A DNA stretch of 64,000 bases from Whalleya microplaca (GCA_022497155.1 MU385798.1:39454-103453), one strand, 5' to 3'; positions 42,122-54,415 are shown, counted from the first letter of the stretch. A program made the numbers and translations. Notes: a model not told the origin generated them from the letters alone.

Positions 42122-43618
42122 CTATGATGTAGTAGTATAGGGAGTTCCATATGGTTCCAGCTTTAGGCCCTCTATGTCGACAAACCCGAATTTCGAATTG
42201 TCTTTGTTCTGGCTCATAATTTGGATCCATTTCTCTGTTGAACCCGTGAAAATGCGCATGTGCTCTTCTTGGCTCAAGTCGAGTGGTTCTTTGTCTTGGC
42301 CAACCAATCGGATCCTAATTGTAACATGTCAGCATCATGAACCGCGAAGTGCTTTAGGAGATTAGGTTCAGGATGTATGCTTGACTTACTGAGTTCCTGC
42401 GGCCACATTTGAGGCTCTATGATCTTGTTCAGGGATAAGGCACTCAATGGCACCCTTTGCTTTGCCCTGTAAAATCTTATTTGGTAGGTCGAATTCATTA
42501 CAGGCTGGTCTTCCTAAGCCAACTCCATCAACCGTCTTGAGGGCGTTGACCATGGCTTCGGCTGTTCTGAAGCCGCCCGTCACATAGGCCTTGGTGTTTT
42601 TCAAATGCGGGACAATCATATCGGCGAACTCGAGGAAGAATGCCTCTCGCTTTCTGGTAGACTCTCGTTTGTGATAGAAGGCGAGCGACTGGTATGTTCC
42701 ACCCGATAGCTCAACAAAGTCGAAGCCGTGCTTCTCCAGCTCGACACAAAGGTCTCTGCAGTCCTCGGGTGAGAAGCCTCCTTCTTGGAACTCAACACTA
42801 TTGACCTTGATGCCGAGGATGAACTTGCTATCGTTGACACGTTTTTTAATCTCTCCGGCAATCTCGAAGATCAGCCGTGCGCGGTTCAACAGTGAGCCAC
42901 CATACTCATCAGTTCGCTTGTTGGTGGTCAGAGCTAAGAACTGCGCCAGAAGGTATCCGCTACACGTCGCGCTTCGGGTTAGCTTCTGAGATGTTCATAT
43001 TATGACTATAATGAGAATTACTCACTGTGCACCATGCAGCTCAATGCCGTCGTATCCAGCTCTGTAACAATACTCGGCAGCATGAGCAAAACCGTCAATG
43101 ACGGCCTGGATATCACTCTTATCCATAGCCTTCGGTTTCGCGAATGCCATGCCCAGGGGATTGCCTTCTAATTGAACATCGCTAGATGAGATTGGATGTG
43201 GTTGGATGCTAGCAGGAACCTGACGGCCAGGGTGGGATAATTGTGCTACAATAAGACTTCCATGTGCCTTTGCCTGTGATGATATTTCCTTGAACCCATC
43301 GAATCGTTCGCCAGAGAATGGTGCGTCTCGGGGAATGATAGCGTTCCCGGCAGCTTCAAGTTGGTCGTACTCGAGCATGACATTGCCCGTCAGCATAACA
43401 CCGAAACCACCTTCTCCCCATCTGCGATAAACATTGATAAGCTCTCTTGTCGGTATTCCACGCTTGGTGAGGTCTTTGGCATCCCAGGTTGACAGGCGCT
43501 CTGTCATTGCAGCCTTCAAAAATCGATTGGGGGCAGTCTTGCCGCTAAATTCGAAATACAGAGGCCGACCAAGGGGCGCAGCATCAACATCTTCACTGGA
43601 AAATTGTTTCGGACCCAT
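42122..43618 (-). CDS. Old Yellow Enzyme-type NADH:flavin oxidoreductase
   Basis: Three exons, 43618-43026, 42959-42390 and 42314-42122, with introns of 66 and 75 bp; 451 residues. The family is an FMN-binding TIM barrel that reduces activated C=C bonds of enones using NAD(P)H. Visible signatures are the opening GRPLYFEFSGKTAPNRFLKAAMTE, EGGFGVMLTGNVML, LIVAQLSHPGRQVP, and the active-site/FMN segment ELHGAHGYLLAQFLAL, rebuilt exactly by the first splice (HGA plus HGYL). It is followed by NKRTDEYGGSLLNRARL and later AYVTGGFRTAEAM and GVGLGRPACNEF. The ATG at 43618 was chosen because the upstream frame opens only from TTG. The C-terminal exon adds about 63 residues beyond the barrel. It stands alone rather than in an evident metabolite cluster, so the substrate cannot be inferred. 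Confidence 0.92.
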
Positions 43619-46600
43619 TGTGAGAAGACTTGGTGTATGTAAAAGTGGTTTTGTATTTGTGTAGGGAGTCTGTTGATGTTTCGACTTGGTACGGTACAAG
43701 ATGCAATATTCTCCTGAACCACTTGTTATTGTAGGTATGATTTATAATCTATCCCTAGAAAGAATGCCGGGACCCACGATAAAGTTACTAGATCCAGGCC
43801 AGGGATTAATAGGCCATCATATTCGTGTGTACACAGTAGCACTGTGTAGCTATGGAGCAGCTATCTGCATTATATGTAGGTAATTATAACCAACCTACCT
43901 ATAATGTAACGCAATCGTTAGGATTTATAATCCATCCGATGTATTTCAATTCCTCTGAGGCACAACGAAAGATATTTATTTCAGTATTTTAGCACGCCCG
44001 CCTATTGGCGAATCTACTTTGGTCTCTCTGGGTAGACATGGTAGCTCTGAGCGCTAATCATCAAACATCACATAGCAGTTTAATGCGGATATACGTAGCC
44101 CGCTAGGGAACCCAAGCTAAATTTGAATATTTTTGAAATTTCTAGTGACCTTGGCACTCACAGCAACTCTCATAATAACTGATTTTGGCTAAGAAAAACA
44201 GCGGTGCAATCTTTACCCGACTTTGTTGTCGCCATTTGAAGGCCTTGTCATGATATAGACACATAGTAGTTTCGTGGAAATGATGGCATGACTGGGATTA
44301 TAGATGATATTTGTTTTCTACGGGCCGCTTTTATCGTGAGTAGAATGACTTGTCTCTGTTCGGGACGTAGAGAATATGACCTGGTCATGACCTCGTGATA
44401 AATAACTGTATCGCTTTTCTATTAGCCGATAATTCTTGCATCAAATGCCATGGTCCATTGAGCATGAAGAATAACTACCTAGGGTAGTTGTTATAAAAAA
44501 ACCAACACCCAACTCTTGTAATACCCGGCGTTCGGGAGAACAATTGCCCCGAGGCGCACTATTCATGATATAATCCTCCGAACAGCTGTATGGAGATCAA
44601 CTAATAAGATAGTCCAACTCTTTATTGGACTAACAAGTTAGTTGCGATCACGGCAGCTCCTAAATGCCGACTGCACATACAATAACTGTGATACTTAGTC
44701 GGATATTGTCACCTACGGAATGGGTAGATAAATATATTTAGTCATAGGGGTAGCCGATATGCGGGAGGAGCTACTACCGTCGACTTAATGCCTCATAGAC
44801 AGTGGTCAGGTGCTAGACACAGTACGGCGAACCACGACTTGGGAGGGCCAATCACTTAATATCCATGTAATGTCTTTTCACCTACTACTACACATCAGTA
44901 CCTATTATTCGAACAACAGGTGCTAGTGCACAACCGCGCACTCACTTTATCCAGTGTCTAAGTACTTAGGCTGGACACAATCCACTCAAAATATTGACAG
45001 TATAAATGGTCGTACTATGTTGCTAGCTAGTGCATAAATCAAGTATAAATATATGTGTCTTCCTGCAGAATAATGCAAGTCCGTTTCAATCCCATGAGTC
45101 AACCTTGTGGATTGGAAACAACTTCACGGTTATAGAAGAAAGAATAAAAAATCATCGTTAGATCTGTCGAATTCCAGGTGACATCATAGTGAAATTAATA
45201 TCTTGGAGATTCCTGATTATTCTGGCATAACAGTCCATAACAGTTTGTTGACTAGCTGCCCACGCATGATCTAATGAGTTGTTCACACGAGGTGACGATT
45301 TTACTTGAAGACCATAGAGTGGTAGCAAGACTACTTGACTGCATCTTGGATGCCTTAGATGACAAAGTGATGGCTTATCGACTGTGACTATTGCAAGCTT
45401 GCGCCTCAGCTATCCAGGCGATGCGTGAGTAGAAAGGTCTCGACCGAAAGGGAAAGAAAATGCTTAGCGAATCCTTTCAGTGACACAACCTTATGCCTGG
45501 CTCTGTGGCCAACTATGTGGCTTACCAACTAAGCCATGAGTTCCAGTATATTATTCGTAGTACATACAATCTCATGTCCACGTCGAAATGGCCAAGAATG
45601 CGGCGGACTAGGTATGTGCAAAGAACTTAGATTCAGCAGTAGATGAGCCAACAAAGCGAATAACCATATAGCGGTGTCAGCAATTGAACATAACTCGCTT
45701 TATTACTCACTGTAGCTTCAATGGCACAGAGCATGCAACCAAACTGACGAGCTCAAATGGCCAATCCATAAAGTCAGTGGAAACGAGTCTAACAAACAAT
45801 TCTGTTGCCACCAATAATTACCAACACATTTCTGTTTCTTTGCGTGGAAAGGGCTTGGAAGGGCAGATGGAATGTTTGTTGCGCGACGATATGTTAGAAC
45901 TTGGGATCATATACTGTTTGCGAGTGACCTTATTATTTCATCTTTCACCCGATCAGTGCGACCTCAGCATGCAGAACTTGTGTATATTCAAGGCAGCGAT
46001 TGTAATGAAATGAAATCTAGCAAGTCGTTGTCAAAGACATACGATCATCTAGATGCCTTGATAACTAACCACTACATACTCGCCTGAATTTCCTCAAGCG
46101 GTATTATGTGGTGTAAGTAAATTCAACTGTGATGTTGATAATCGGTGAAAGAAAAAGGGGTGAATCACACTCCACTACATCCAGCGACTTTTCGTCGGAC
46201 TTGGTGTCACACGGCTATTGGAACCAAGACCTATTGGAAGCTATACAAGATGCAGGAGTGCTGCACGAGTATATATATTAGGTACTATTGGATATTATTC
46301 GACACTGTTGGAATATATGACTGTTCTGAAAGATAGGAGAGGTACTATTCGTTTATTAGTGGGATATACCGCGGGATACGTACTTGGCCTATCTAACCAA
46401 ACTAGGTTAGAACACAGTCTGACTCTCTTGACCACTTACACAGTCATTTTGGCCACCCCGATGGGTTACACATCTCGTGAGAACCCCCTGGTTGGACTGT
46501 TTGTCTTTGTCCTCTTCGCCCTCGTGAGTCAGAGAGTATAGTTTTGTCAAACTAACACGGCGTATTCAGTGAATGTTTAACGATGACCAACTACATAGCC

Positions 46601-47101
46601 ATAAGTGGACATCTAGGGAATGCTTCGATGCTTAACCCCCTGACGGGAAGATAGGCTCATACTTCTTGCCTCTGGCTGATTCGAGCCCTGTCGATAGGAT
46701 GAAAACATATACGGGATCCTGTGTCATAAGACACATACACCGAGGTCATCAGCATGTAGGCAAACAAGTAGATTGTCACGAGACGAACGTATGAGGTAGC
46801 AAAAGAACACAGTTATTGTACGAAGAACTAACCAAAGGGTTGTTGGAAAACAACCTCTATATACATGATCCTAACAAAGGATCCTGACATAGTTGTCCTT
46901 ATGGTGACTCGGCCTTCCATCATAATCTAACGCCTGAGGTCACCCTTTGTCTCTCCCATCTACAAATCATTTACAACCGAACCAGGAATGCTTCGGAAAG
47001 AGCAAAAATGAATGCCGATAATATACTACTTTATTCAGAATCCAGCTTGTCGCGTATTTAATTATTAGCATACGACACCTATCACCTACCGATTAGCAAC
47101 C
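43619..47101. other. long gene-poor AT-rich stretch
   Basis: 3.5 kb without a supported gene. The plus-strand frames at 45684-46013 (109 codons) and 46218-46541 (107 codons) are in AT-rich DNA, overlap other frames and match no family. A perfect eukaryotic A-box-like word occurs on the minus strand at 45525-45536, without a matching B-box. The presumed promoters of the flavin oxidoreductase (-) and GNAT (+) genes are at the two edges. Confidence 0.5.
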
Positions 47102-47875
47102 ATGGCGGATCAAATTCAGTATGAGAGGGTCAACATCAAAGATCATACGAAGAAGGGCGAGGAGTTGGAACGTATGGATCTGAAAAACATAGCTGGATTC
47201 ATTGCTCGCAACAATTGGGACACCCCTACATGCAGAGCAACGTTGCAATCTTGGATTTGGGGTCCAGGGAACGCGGATCTCCGAGAGGCTTTGGTAGAAT
47301 CAACGGCGAGCTACACGGAAGAAGTATGCCGGGCCATGCTTCGCGACGGCGCTATCATCCACAAAGCCGTACACGGACAGGATATTGTGGGAATCGTCGT
47401 GGTGATCAAACTGATCGGGGAGTTCGAATTGTACGAACTGCCCGCACCTATAAAGATAGAAACTGAGCCGGAAAGGCCCGTTCGTCAGAGTGATACTTCA
47501 GACAAAGAATGGTGGGACATGGTAGAGAAATGGGGAAGTGACGAAGGTCGAGGCGAATCCTTCAAACGGTCTCTTCGAGCGAGCCTCAATCATCACTCGG
47601 AAAAGTACAAAAGGCTTTGGGAGATATCGCACCTGGGAGTAGCGCCAGCCTACAGGAAGCAAGGCATTGGTTCAACTCTAATGACTAAAGCGTTGTCCGA
47701 TGTCCATAGCGGCGACTTCGTCATTCTACTGGCAGAGCCAGATTCAGAACGCATGTATCAGCGCATCGGGTTCAGTGTGTCGTCGGAGCAAGAGGAATAC
47801 CGATTCTGCACACTCCCGCAACGAGATTGCGATAGCGAGCCAAACAAATTTCCTATAATGACACTGAAGAAGTAG
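47102..47875 (+). CDS. GNAT-family N-acetyltransferase
   Basis: Single exon, 257 residues. The ATG at 47102 is in a strong context (ACC before, G after). The GNAT fold is visible at the end: the beta4 strand and acetyl-CoA pyrophosphate loop ISHLGVAPAYRKQGIGSTLM (about 178-197, with the R-K-Q-G-I-G motif), then FVILLAEPDSERMYQRIGF, the usual beta5 and C-terminal YxxxGF segment. The first 110 residues and an inserted region at about 120-165 (rich in Glu, Trp and Lys) are not typical of small GNATs and could shape a substrate pocket. Family members transfer acetyl from acetyl-CoA to amines of proteins or small molecules; nothing here specifies the acceptor. It is isolated, with 3.5 kb of non-coding DNA upstream and 2 kb downstream. 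Confidence 0.83.
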   Translation: MADQIQYERVNIKDHTKKGEELERMDLKNIAGFIARNNWDTPTCRATLQSWIWGPGNADLREALVESTASYTEEVCRAMLRDGAIIHKAVHGQDIVGIVVVIKLIGEFELYELPAPIKIETEPERPVRQSDTSDKEWWDMVEKWGSDEGRGESFKRSLRASLNHHSEKYKRLWEISHLGVAPAYRKQGIGSTLMTKALSDVHSGDFVILLAEPDSERMYQRIGFSVSSEQEEYRFCTLPQRDCDSEPNKFPIMTLKK

Positions 47876-48312
47876 AGCATCCAAGGTGGTTCGTATCAAA
47901 AGGATGCTATTCCAGACTTCAACCTACATTCTCGACCAATACCAGGGCTGCTCCTAGTAGTATAGGCTGAAAGAGAAGTCTTAGGTAAGCGAAGTACTGG
48001 TTTTATATACAATATATGGTCCAGCACCAGGCAGGATCTGTTGTCCAAATCTCCTTTTAAACTCGCGACCCAACCCCATCTTGAAACTTCGGCATTCCTG
48101 TTGGAGCCGGCATTATGACCATTTCCGCTTCACACTTTTATTTAAGCCTTTATTATGGTTACAGTGTTTCCAATGGGTCATTTAAGTGCTGCCGTGACCA
48201 CTGTTTTGATTGTTGAAGCAAAGGCGATGCCGTGATTGCTGCACATCAATTACATCTGATACAGTGACCCGTAACAGTTGCCAATTAGGATTGTGTAGAA
48301 GTCTTAAGATCT

Positions 48313-48343
48313 AAGGGATCTCTAGTAGCTCGGGAGATCCCTT
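48313..48343. repeat. perfect 10-bp inverted repeat with 11-nt loop
   Basis: AAGGGATCTC at 48313-48322 is matched by GAGATCCCTT at 48334-48343 around an 11-base spacer, and TT follows on the plus strand. As RNA it would form a stable hairpin. It lies about 440 bp after the GNAT stop codon, so it may be inside or beyond that transcript. Confidence 0.75.
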
Positions 48344-49145
48344 TTACCTAAGCAAAGGGCTCTTAGAGCAAGTATTGATCCGAGCTCCATCTGCCCAAGG
48401 CACTATAAATAATACCCCCAGCGTGACAATACTCCTTTTTGACGTATCGCCTATAAGAAAGTCAACACGATGCTTTGTGAATGACAACGCCATCTATAAG
48501 TGACTTGGCTTATTCATAGCTGTCTTTACATGATATCGTGGTGCAGCAGAATGGTATGAGTGATCTCGTTAAACAATGGAACACTCTAGGCTACCATTAT
48601 GCCCTATAACCGTGGATTCTATCTAAGTGCCTAGCATTCCATTTCTCGGTTAATTCTCACTTTGATTAATTAAAATCAATTAAAGTTTGGCTCACGGCTT
48701 CATTCGGTCTAGCGAGAGACATGACTAAAACTACGTAGAGTGACCTAGGAACTGACTAAACTCTAAAACTCAGAACTATTGAATACCTAGGTACCCTATA
48801 GACGAGTTTCTTACGCCAACTATGCATCACAAATCTAGACTCTCTGCTATCAACTAGCGAAGATGCAAAATATTGAGATATAGTCATCGAGATCTGCACC
48901 ATTTCACAAACTCGCATTGGTGGGTATCAACCGAAAAATATGCCCACCCCAATAATCCAGACTCGTACTACTGCTTAGATGGTAAACTAGAGCCTACCGG
49001 CCTTTAATTATGGCTCCCTAGATAGACCATAGAAATTAGGACGTACTCAGGACCTACATACATACAGCAGGGAGACTTATGATTACTGATTATATCAACT
49101 GTCCCACTTAAAGGTTCTCTCGCGTAATCTTACTATCATTATCAT

Positions 49146-49189
49146 ACACACATACACACACACAAACACACACACACACACACACACAC
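49146..49189. repeat. (CA)n microsatellite
   Basis: An AC/CA dinucleotide run with two interruptions (CATAC and CAAAC) in intergenic DNA. Length is likely polymorphic. Confidence 0.9.
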
Positions 49190-49971
49190 GAGATTGTTTT
49201 GTGTGGACTAATAGAACCATGATGGCTAGCTCTTCCATACGCAGCCTGTGGAACTGCGTCCTTACTGGGCCTATCGTGTCTCCTATCAGGTATATTGTAA
49301 TTAACATAGAATCTAGCAGAGATGGAGAATGAGCTGATTGGAAAACTGATAAGTCAGACGAGGAGTTTCAAGATGGCATGCTCATCGTGGTATAAAATAC
49401 AGTTACCCCTAATGTTGTCCTACTGTCTCAATACAACCACGAAAATATATAGTTGAAGTAGACGGCAGTCATGGGCGTTGCTGTAATTATGAAAAGTGTA
49501 AAGGGACAATCTCGCTGAATTAATACCTATGAGACTTGATGCAATTATTTACCGTTATCTATATGAGAATAAGATTCGTAGGTACTGAAGTAGCTATAGC
49601 AGGACTCGCAGTCTCCAGCACGGGACAGCCGACTGCTAGATTATCTTGCTTTGGTAATATTTCACCCCAAAAAAGGGGAGGGGAGGAAATGATACCACAT
49701 ATACTCATGTTGTAGAAGCTTTTAGGGGAAGCTGAATTGTATGGAAGTCAAGATTGTGAGTTGTGCCTTTTACCTAGTTACCTTATTTGAACACATAGGT
49801 AGGCATTTATAATAATCACAAATTCTTCTGAACCTAGGCCGTATTGGCTTAATCGTTAATTACTATGGAAACGAAGATTGGTTAAATTATCTTGATGTAA
49901 TGAGTAGGAGTACAAAGCAATTATTCAGTCTAACTATTCCATCCATATGTACTGAAGGAAAACGCGGTGGT

Positions 49972-52061
49972 CTAGCGCCAAAGACCCTTTCCTATACTAT
50001 GGACCTTGAAGCCAAGACGCCGTAGCTTACGACTGTCAACGACATTTCGTCCATCGAATACCCAGGTTGATTCTCCCATTAATTTTGCCACCTCCTCCCA
50101 CTCGACCGGATCGTCCCCATTTCCAACAATTTCGGCAGCTCTGCAATGCTTGCAACCCTTCTCACATGGAGATTGCGCCGATAACCTGTAGAGCGGGTCA
50201 TCGACATCAACCATTCCTTTCTGGCTTAGAATAAGTCTCTCAAGATCGAGAATGTCCATTTCCGTTGGTCCAGAACTATTCCCGTCCAAGAGGCGCGATA
50301 GCGTCGGTCCATCCATGCGACGGATTAACGTGTTAGGTGATGGCAGAACAACTCTTGGCAAAGGCCCACGGAAGTTGTCCCAAGGCGTGAGGATACAGAC
50401 GGCCGCTGCTTGATCCACGGGATCCTTCCAGCTGGGGTAAACTCGAATTCTGCTCATCTGGATAGGATCCTTGATGAAATTACGAATCTCCTCTTCAATC
50501 TCCTCGACTTGGCAGCCGGGATCAAAGACAGCAATCTCCCGAGGTTGCTCTGCTACCAATTGTGCGATGATGTGCACTGCGACGCTGTTGCGGGTATCGT
50601 TGGTTCGATCTTTGAAGGCAAACCCGAAAATAGCTATCTTCTTGCCCCGTAAAGTCCCATTGAGCTTACGGATTACGGTTTGCGTAAAGCGATCGCGCTG
50701 ATAACGGTTGATGTTGAGAATGCTTAACCAATAGTCGGCGACCTCGTCGAGGTACAGCGTCCGTGCGAGGTACGAGAGATTCAGAATGTCCTTTTCGAAG
50801 CATGAACCGCCGAAACCGACGCCGGCATGGAGAAACTTTGGTCCAAGACGAGTGTCAGTCCCTATGGCAGAGCAGACATTCTCGACATCAGCCCCGAGCT
50901 CCTCACATAAGGCGCTTACGGCGTTGATGCTACTGATGCGCTGTGCCAGCATAGCGTTCGCAATGAGCTTCGTAAGCTCGCTACTGAACGTATTCACTGT
51001 CAGGATACGTCCTGTCGGCACCCAAGCGGCGTAGACAGAACCAAGGGTAGCGGCAGCACTCAGGCCCGGCGCAGTCCTTGTGCCGCCGATGAGTACCCGG
51101 TCTGGATACATCAGATTTTCAACAGCAACACCCTCGGCAAGAAATTCGGGGTTTGAAAGAACCTCAAACATGTTATCAGGGCGATATTGGGATAACTATT
51201 GGCACGATGAAAACGTCAGCATACACTTCAACTGCCTGAATGCTTAGTAGACAATCTTACTATAGCGGATATCATTTTGGCAGTACCGCACGGCACAGTG
51301 CTCTTTTCCACAATGATGGCACCTGGCTTGGCGTTCCGGGCAATCGATATTGTCGCGGATTCAAGAGCACTCAAATCGGCCGAGGCACCGGCGCCGACAC
51401 CATACATCTTAGTTGGTGTATTCACGCAAATAAAGACGATATCGGCTTTGGCTACAGCTTCGATAACACTGGTCGAAAAGAAAAGGTTGGGTTGTCGTGG
51501 TGGTAGATGCACCGAGCGACCTGCACTTGATAACGGCACAGTACACTCTCTGGTGCCGTCTCGTGCGATACGGACTATCTTCAGGAGTGATATTTCATGA
51601 ACAGGAAGATGTTGGGAGTTCCAACTAGCAATCCTCTCAGCATTTAGGTCCACAACGTTGACGGTAATCTGAGGATTGTGGTAAGCAATCATAGCTGCCG
51701 TAGGCCCGCCTAGTGTTGTCGAGCGTTAGTATACAAGTGGCATCTGAAGGGGTGAAGTGAAGAGTGGCGTACCGACGAAACCTGCTCCGACGAAACATAT
51801 ATTCTTCACGGTCGCAATGGGAACATGATCCGCTGTAAGATCGATAGAAGGCAGTTTCATGCGCGGGATTAGAAATTTCCCGTGCGGTGAACCGGTTCGT
51901 GACACCGGAGGTGAAGTGTTCGACGTGCGCGAAGTGGTAGGACTGAAATCCCAGTCACCTAAAGCAGAGCTCTCTACCACCGAAGATTCTGGCGTGGGCG
52001 GCCGGATTGCAGGCATCTCGGGCAGCAGTGGTAACTGAGGTATAGACATAGCTGAAGGCAT
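49972..52061 (-). CDS. ugd1: UDP-glucose 6-dehydrogenase, long fungal form
   Basis: Three exons, 52061-51773, 51709-51261 and 51195-49972, with introns of 63 and 65 bp; 653 residues. The enzyme oxidises UDP-glucose to UDP-glucuronate with two NAD+. Residues 1-85 are a Ser/Pro/Thr-rich extension. The Rossmann fold begins at KNICFVGAGFVGGPTAAMIA (glycines 92-97, across the first splice). Other signatures are VFICVNTPTKMYG, IVEKSTVPCGTA, SNPEFLAEG, Lys322 in TKLIANAMLAQRISS, and the catalytic Cys378 in GVGFGGSCFEKDIL. The C-terminal UDP-binding domain shows FAFKDRTNDTRNS and VFDGRNVVDSRKLRRLGF. Before that last motif is an inserted segment with a Cys-x3-Cys-x2-Cys cluster (CEKGCKHC). The ATG at 52061 is used because the open frame upstream begins at TTG. 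It is transcribed away from the GH12 gene, 1.2 kb off, with the GT2 gene next; the shared UDP-glucose chemistry suggests joint polysaccharide synthesis. Confidence 0.94.
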
Positions 52062-53264
52062 GATAATGGTGGCTAGAGTGGCAGAGTGTGTCAAGCGAAG
52101 TCTAATACTCAAAAGGTTAAGAATAACCCAGCTACGTAAAATGCGTCGACAGAGGATGGAAACATGAAGAAGGGTGTTTGTATTCGAGGTATTTGTATGG
52201 ACCAGAAGCGCATTATAAACCTAGTCTGTACCATAGGGAGAGCGGCGATACCGCTATCGAAGCTTCATCATCGGATGTGACCCCGGGTTGATGCCATTCT
52301 ACCGGGAACGCTATTTAGGCGTAAAAATGTATTCGCTAATGAAAACAGTCATATCAAGTGAAATGCGTCAGCCGATGGTATCTTAGTCTTGTCAGGAAAC
52401 ATGACTCGACTGATATTATGGTACCAGTCTGAACTGGCGTTCGATCCAAGGTATATGCCAACAGGGCCAGTCGCCGCCGTAATACCTACAATACAAACTG
52501 GCCAAATACCAAGTTTGGACTGGGACGCCGACACGCCTGGGGGCGTCCATCTTCACAATTTACATTCCATAGTGTCAAGACAAAAATTTAAAAAGGGCGT
52601 TCTTGACTCGATGACAGGCCCAATATTCATCCATACACCGATGTCAGGGCCTGGACGCCGCCAAATCCAACCTCCTAGGCCAGTCGTGGTGTAGACTACA
52701 TAAATACTCCTAAGATAGTGAGGTCGTGGCCACCTTGGTAGTCTAGCTGGTGGTTGATCTAGCTACTAGTAATCAGCCTCAGGGATCGATCGACTCCACA
52801 TGCGCCCCCACACGGGAGTACTCGTGTAGACCCGTGGTGCGTGCTGCCGTGCTTTCAAGCCTCTGTCCATAGGAGGCTAGTAAGATTATCGTCATCGGAG
52901 AGTTTAAGATATGTTGCGATTGGCCTTGCCTACACAAGCTAGTAGTAGCGGAGCTCAGTCCAGCCTAGTGAAAACCGAAAATCTATAGTCTAAACCTTAT
53001 TTCTGCGTTGTCTCTCCCGCTGTATATCGCCATATTGGCATCGAGGAAGTCATGGAATTTGGAAAATTTGGCAGGCGGCGTGATGATTTATTTTCGGCAG
53101 AATTGACGTAATATTTCGGTCTATAAATGCGTATTCATTTGGCTCAGTCGCTTCTTCTGATTCATTAATTGGCGTTCACTGTGAGTATCGCATATACACC
53201 ATCTATCAACATAACCATCTAATTGCTACTCGATCTTAAGTTTGTCTATTTGCCCGCTAGCATC
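52062..53264. other. divergent promoter region between UGDH and GH12 genes
   Basis: 1.2 kb that could co-regulate the two divergent genes. A 101-codon plus-strand frame at 52389-52694 has no recognisable domain. Near the right edge are a TATAAAT word (53122-53128) and a likely intron in the 5' leader of the GH12 gene (GTGAGT at 53181 to CTAG at 53260). Confidence 0.5.
53122..53128 (+). promoter_or_regulatory. TATA box candidate and leader intron of the GH12 gene
   Basis: TATAAAT lies 137 bp upstream of the ATG. Between them, a GTGAGT at 53181 and a pyrimidine-rich CCCGCTAG ending at 53260 would delimit an 80-bp leader intron just before the ATG at 53265. Both are sequence inferences. Confidence 0.35.
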
Positions 53265-54415
53265 ATGCGATCTTCCATCCGGGCCGCACTGCTGCTGTCG
53301 ACATTCGGACTACCATCCCGCGCCTACGACGCCGTCATCTGTGGCCTGAACGGGTATTCCCCATCCACGGGGAATGTGAGTTGTGAGTCTTGAGTCTTCC
53401 TCCAGCTAACTCGTCTTAAAGAGAACCCCCTGATGATTCTGGTGGGCTAACATATATTGCAGACAGCTCAAATGCCTACAATCCTACCACTGGCGGTTCC
53501 CAGTGTCTTTCCGTATGTTAATTTGTTGAGCCTCATCATTATTACCGAGCATGACTGACTCAATATCCTAGATTAACGACTCGGTACCCTCTTTCGAGTC
53601 TGACTGGAATTGGCCTAAGGCTGATGCGAGTGTGCACTCATACCCCTACGTCAGATTCCTATCGGGAAATCTACCGCTTGCATTGGCCAACATATCGTCA
53701 CTACGCTTGACGACTCAGTGGGGTATGGGTCCCTCGTCCACATCAGTCACAACTGGTACCCTCGACAGCTCAGGCCTCAGCAGCATAAATGTTACCGCCA
53801 ATGTGGCCTTCGATATGTTTTTCGACACCAACTCCAGCGCGGCTGGTGATGCCACTACTGCCTCGACCGAGGTCATGATTTGGCTCGGTATCGTGGGCAG
53901 TGCCCAGCCCCTGGGTTATACCACTGACAGATCGTGCTTTACACAACAACTAGGGTCGACTGACTAGTAAGTAGCCGCGATAAAGCTAACCCGCTTCCAT
54001 CTCCCATGCCCAACAGATATCAAGCGGCTAACGGTCCCACAGTACTCTCTACACCGGCCAAAATAGCCGCGGGACTAATGTCTACACATGGGTAGCAAAG
54101 ACGACCCAGACGAGCTTCGACCATGAGATTTCTCCGCTTCTCCAGTACCTATGGCGCAATGGTCTTATCTCGTCCAATCTGAAGCTGGGTCTTAGCGAGT
54201 TCGGTACGGAGGCGTATAACTCAGGTGGAAATGTGACGCTTGTGGCCTCTAGCTATAGCATGAGCATCGACCCTGGCGTGGCTCCCACTTTGCAGGTTGC
54301 TAGTCTGCCGGATGCTTGTTCCGGCGCTACAAGTCGCAGCATGAATCGTCGTGGGACGGGCCTCCACTTAGGACTTCAAGCTCTGCTTTCCTTCGTTACC
54401 ATGTATATGTCATAG
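53265..54415 (+). CDS. GH12-like beta-glucanase with GPI-anchor signal
   Basis: Four exons, 53265-53382, 53463-53512, 53572-53966 and 54043-54415, with introns of 80, 59 and 76 bp; 311 residues. GH12 enzymes are retaining endo-beta-1,4-glucanases or xyloglucanases. A signal peptide covers about residues 1-20. The beta-jellyroll signatures are ASVHSYPYVRF, NVAFDMFFDT, the nucleophile Glu156 in TEVMIWLG, and the acid/base Glu244 in SEFGTEAYNSGGNVTL, followed by the SYSMSI strand. The donor site for the first intron is the second of two overlapping GTGAGT words; the first would shift the frame. The C-terminus (RRGTGLHLGLQALLSFVTMYMS) is a basic-then-hydrophobic GPI-attachment signal, unusual for a biomass-degrading GH12 and more in line with remodelling of the fungus's own wall. 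It lies 444 bp upstream of the GT2 gene in the same orientation and is divergent from UGDH. Family call from motifs; substrate not shown. Confidence 0.82.

Larger units (their letters stand above)
47876..49971. other. intergenic between convergent genes
   Basis: 2.1 kb containing the 3' ends of the GNAT gene (+) and the UDP-glucose dehydrogenase gene (-), a perfect 10-bp inverted repeat at 48313-48343 and a CA microsatellite at 49146-49189. Otherwise AT-rich with no coding signal. Confidence 0.5.

Noticed and set aside
45525..45536. Possible tRNA gene (perfect A-box word on the minus strand)
   Set aside because: No B-box (GGTTCGAnTCC) at the right distance and no cloverleaf pairing that I could build.
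46218..46541. 107-codon plus-strand frame with hydrophobic character
   Set aside because: AT-rich context, overlaps other frames, no homologous pattern and no supporting splice structure.
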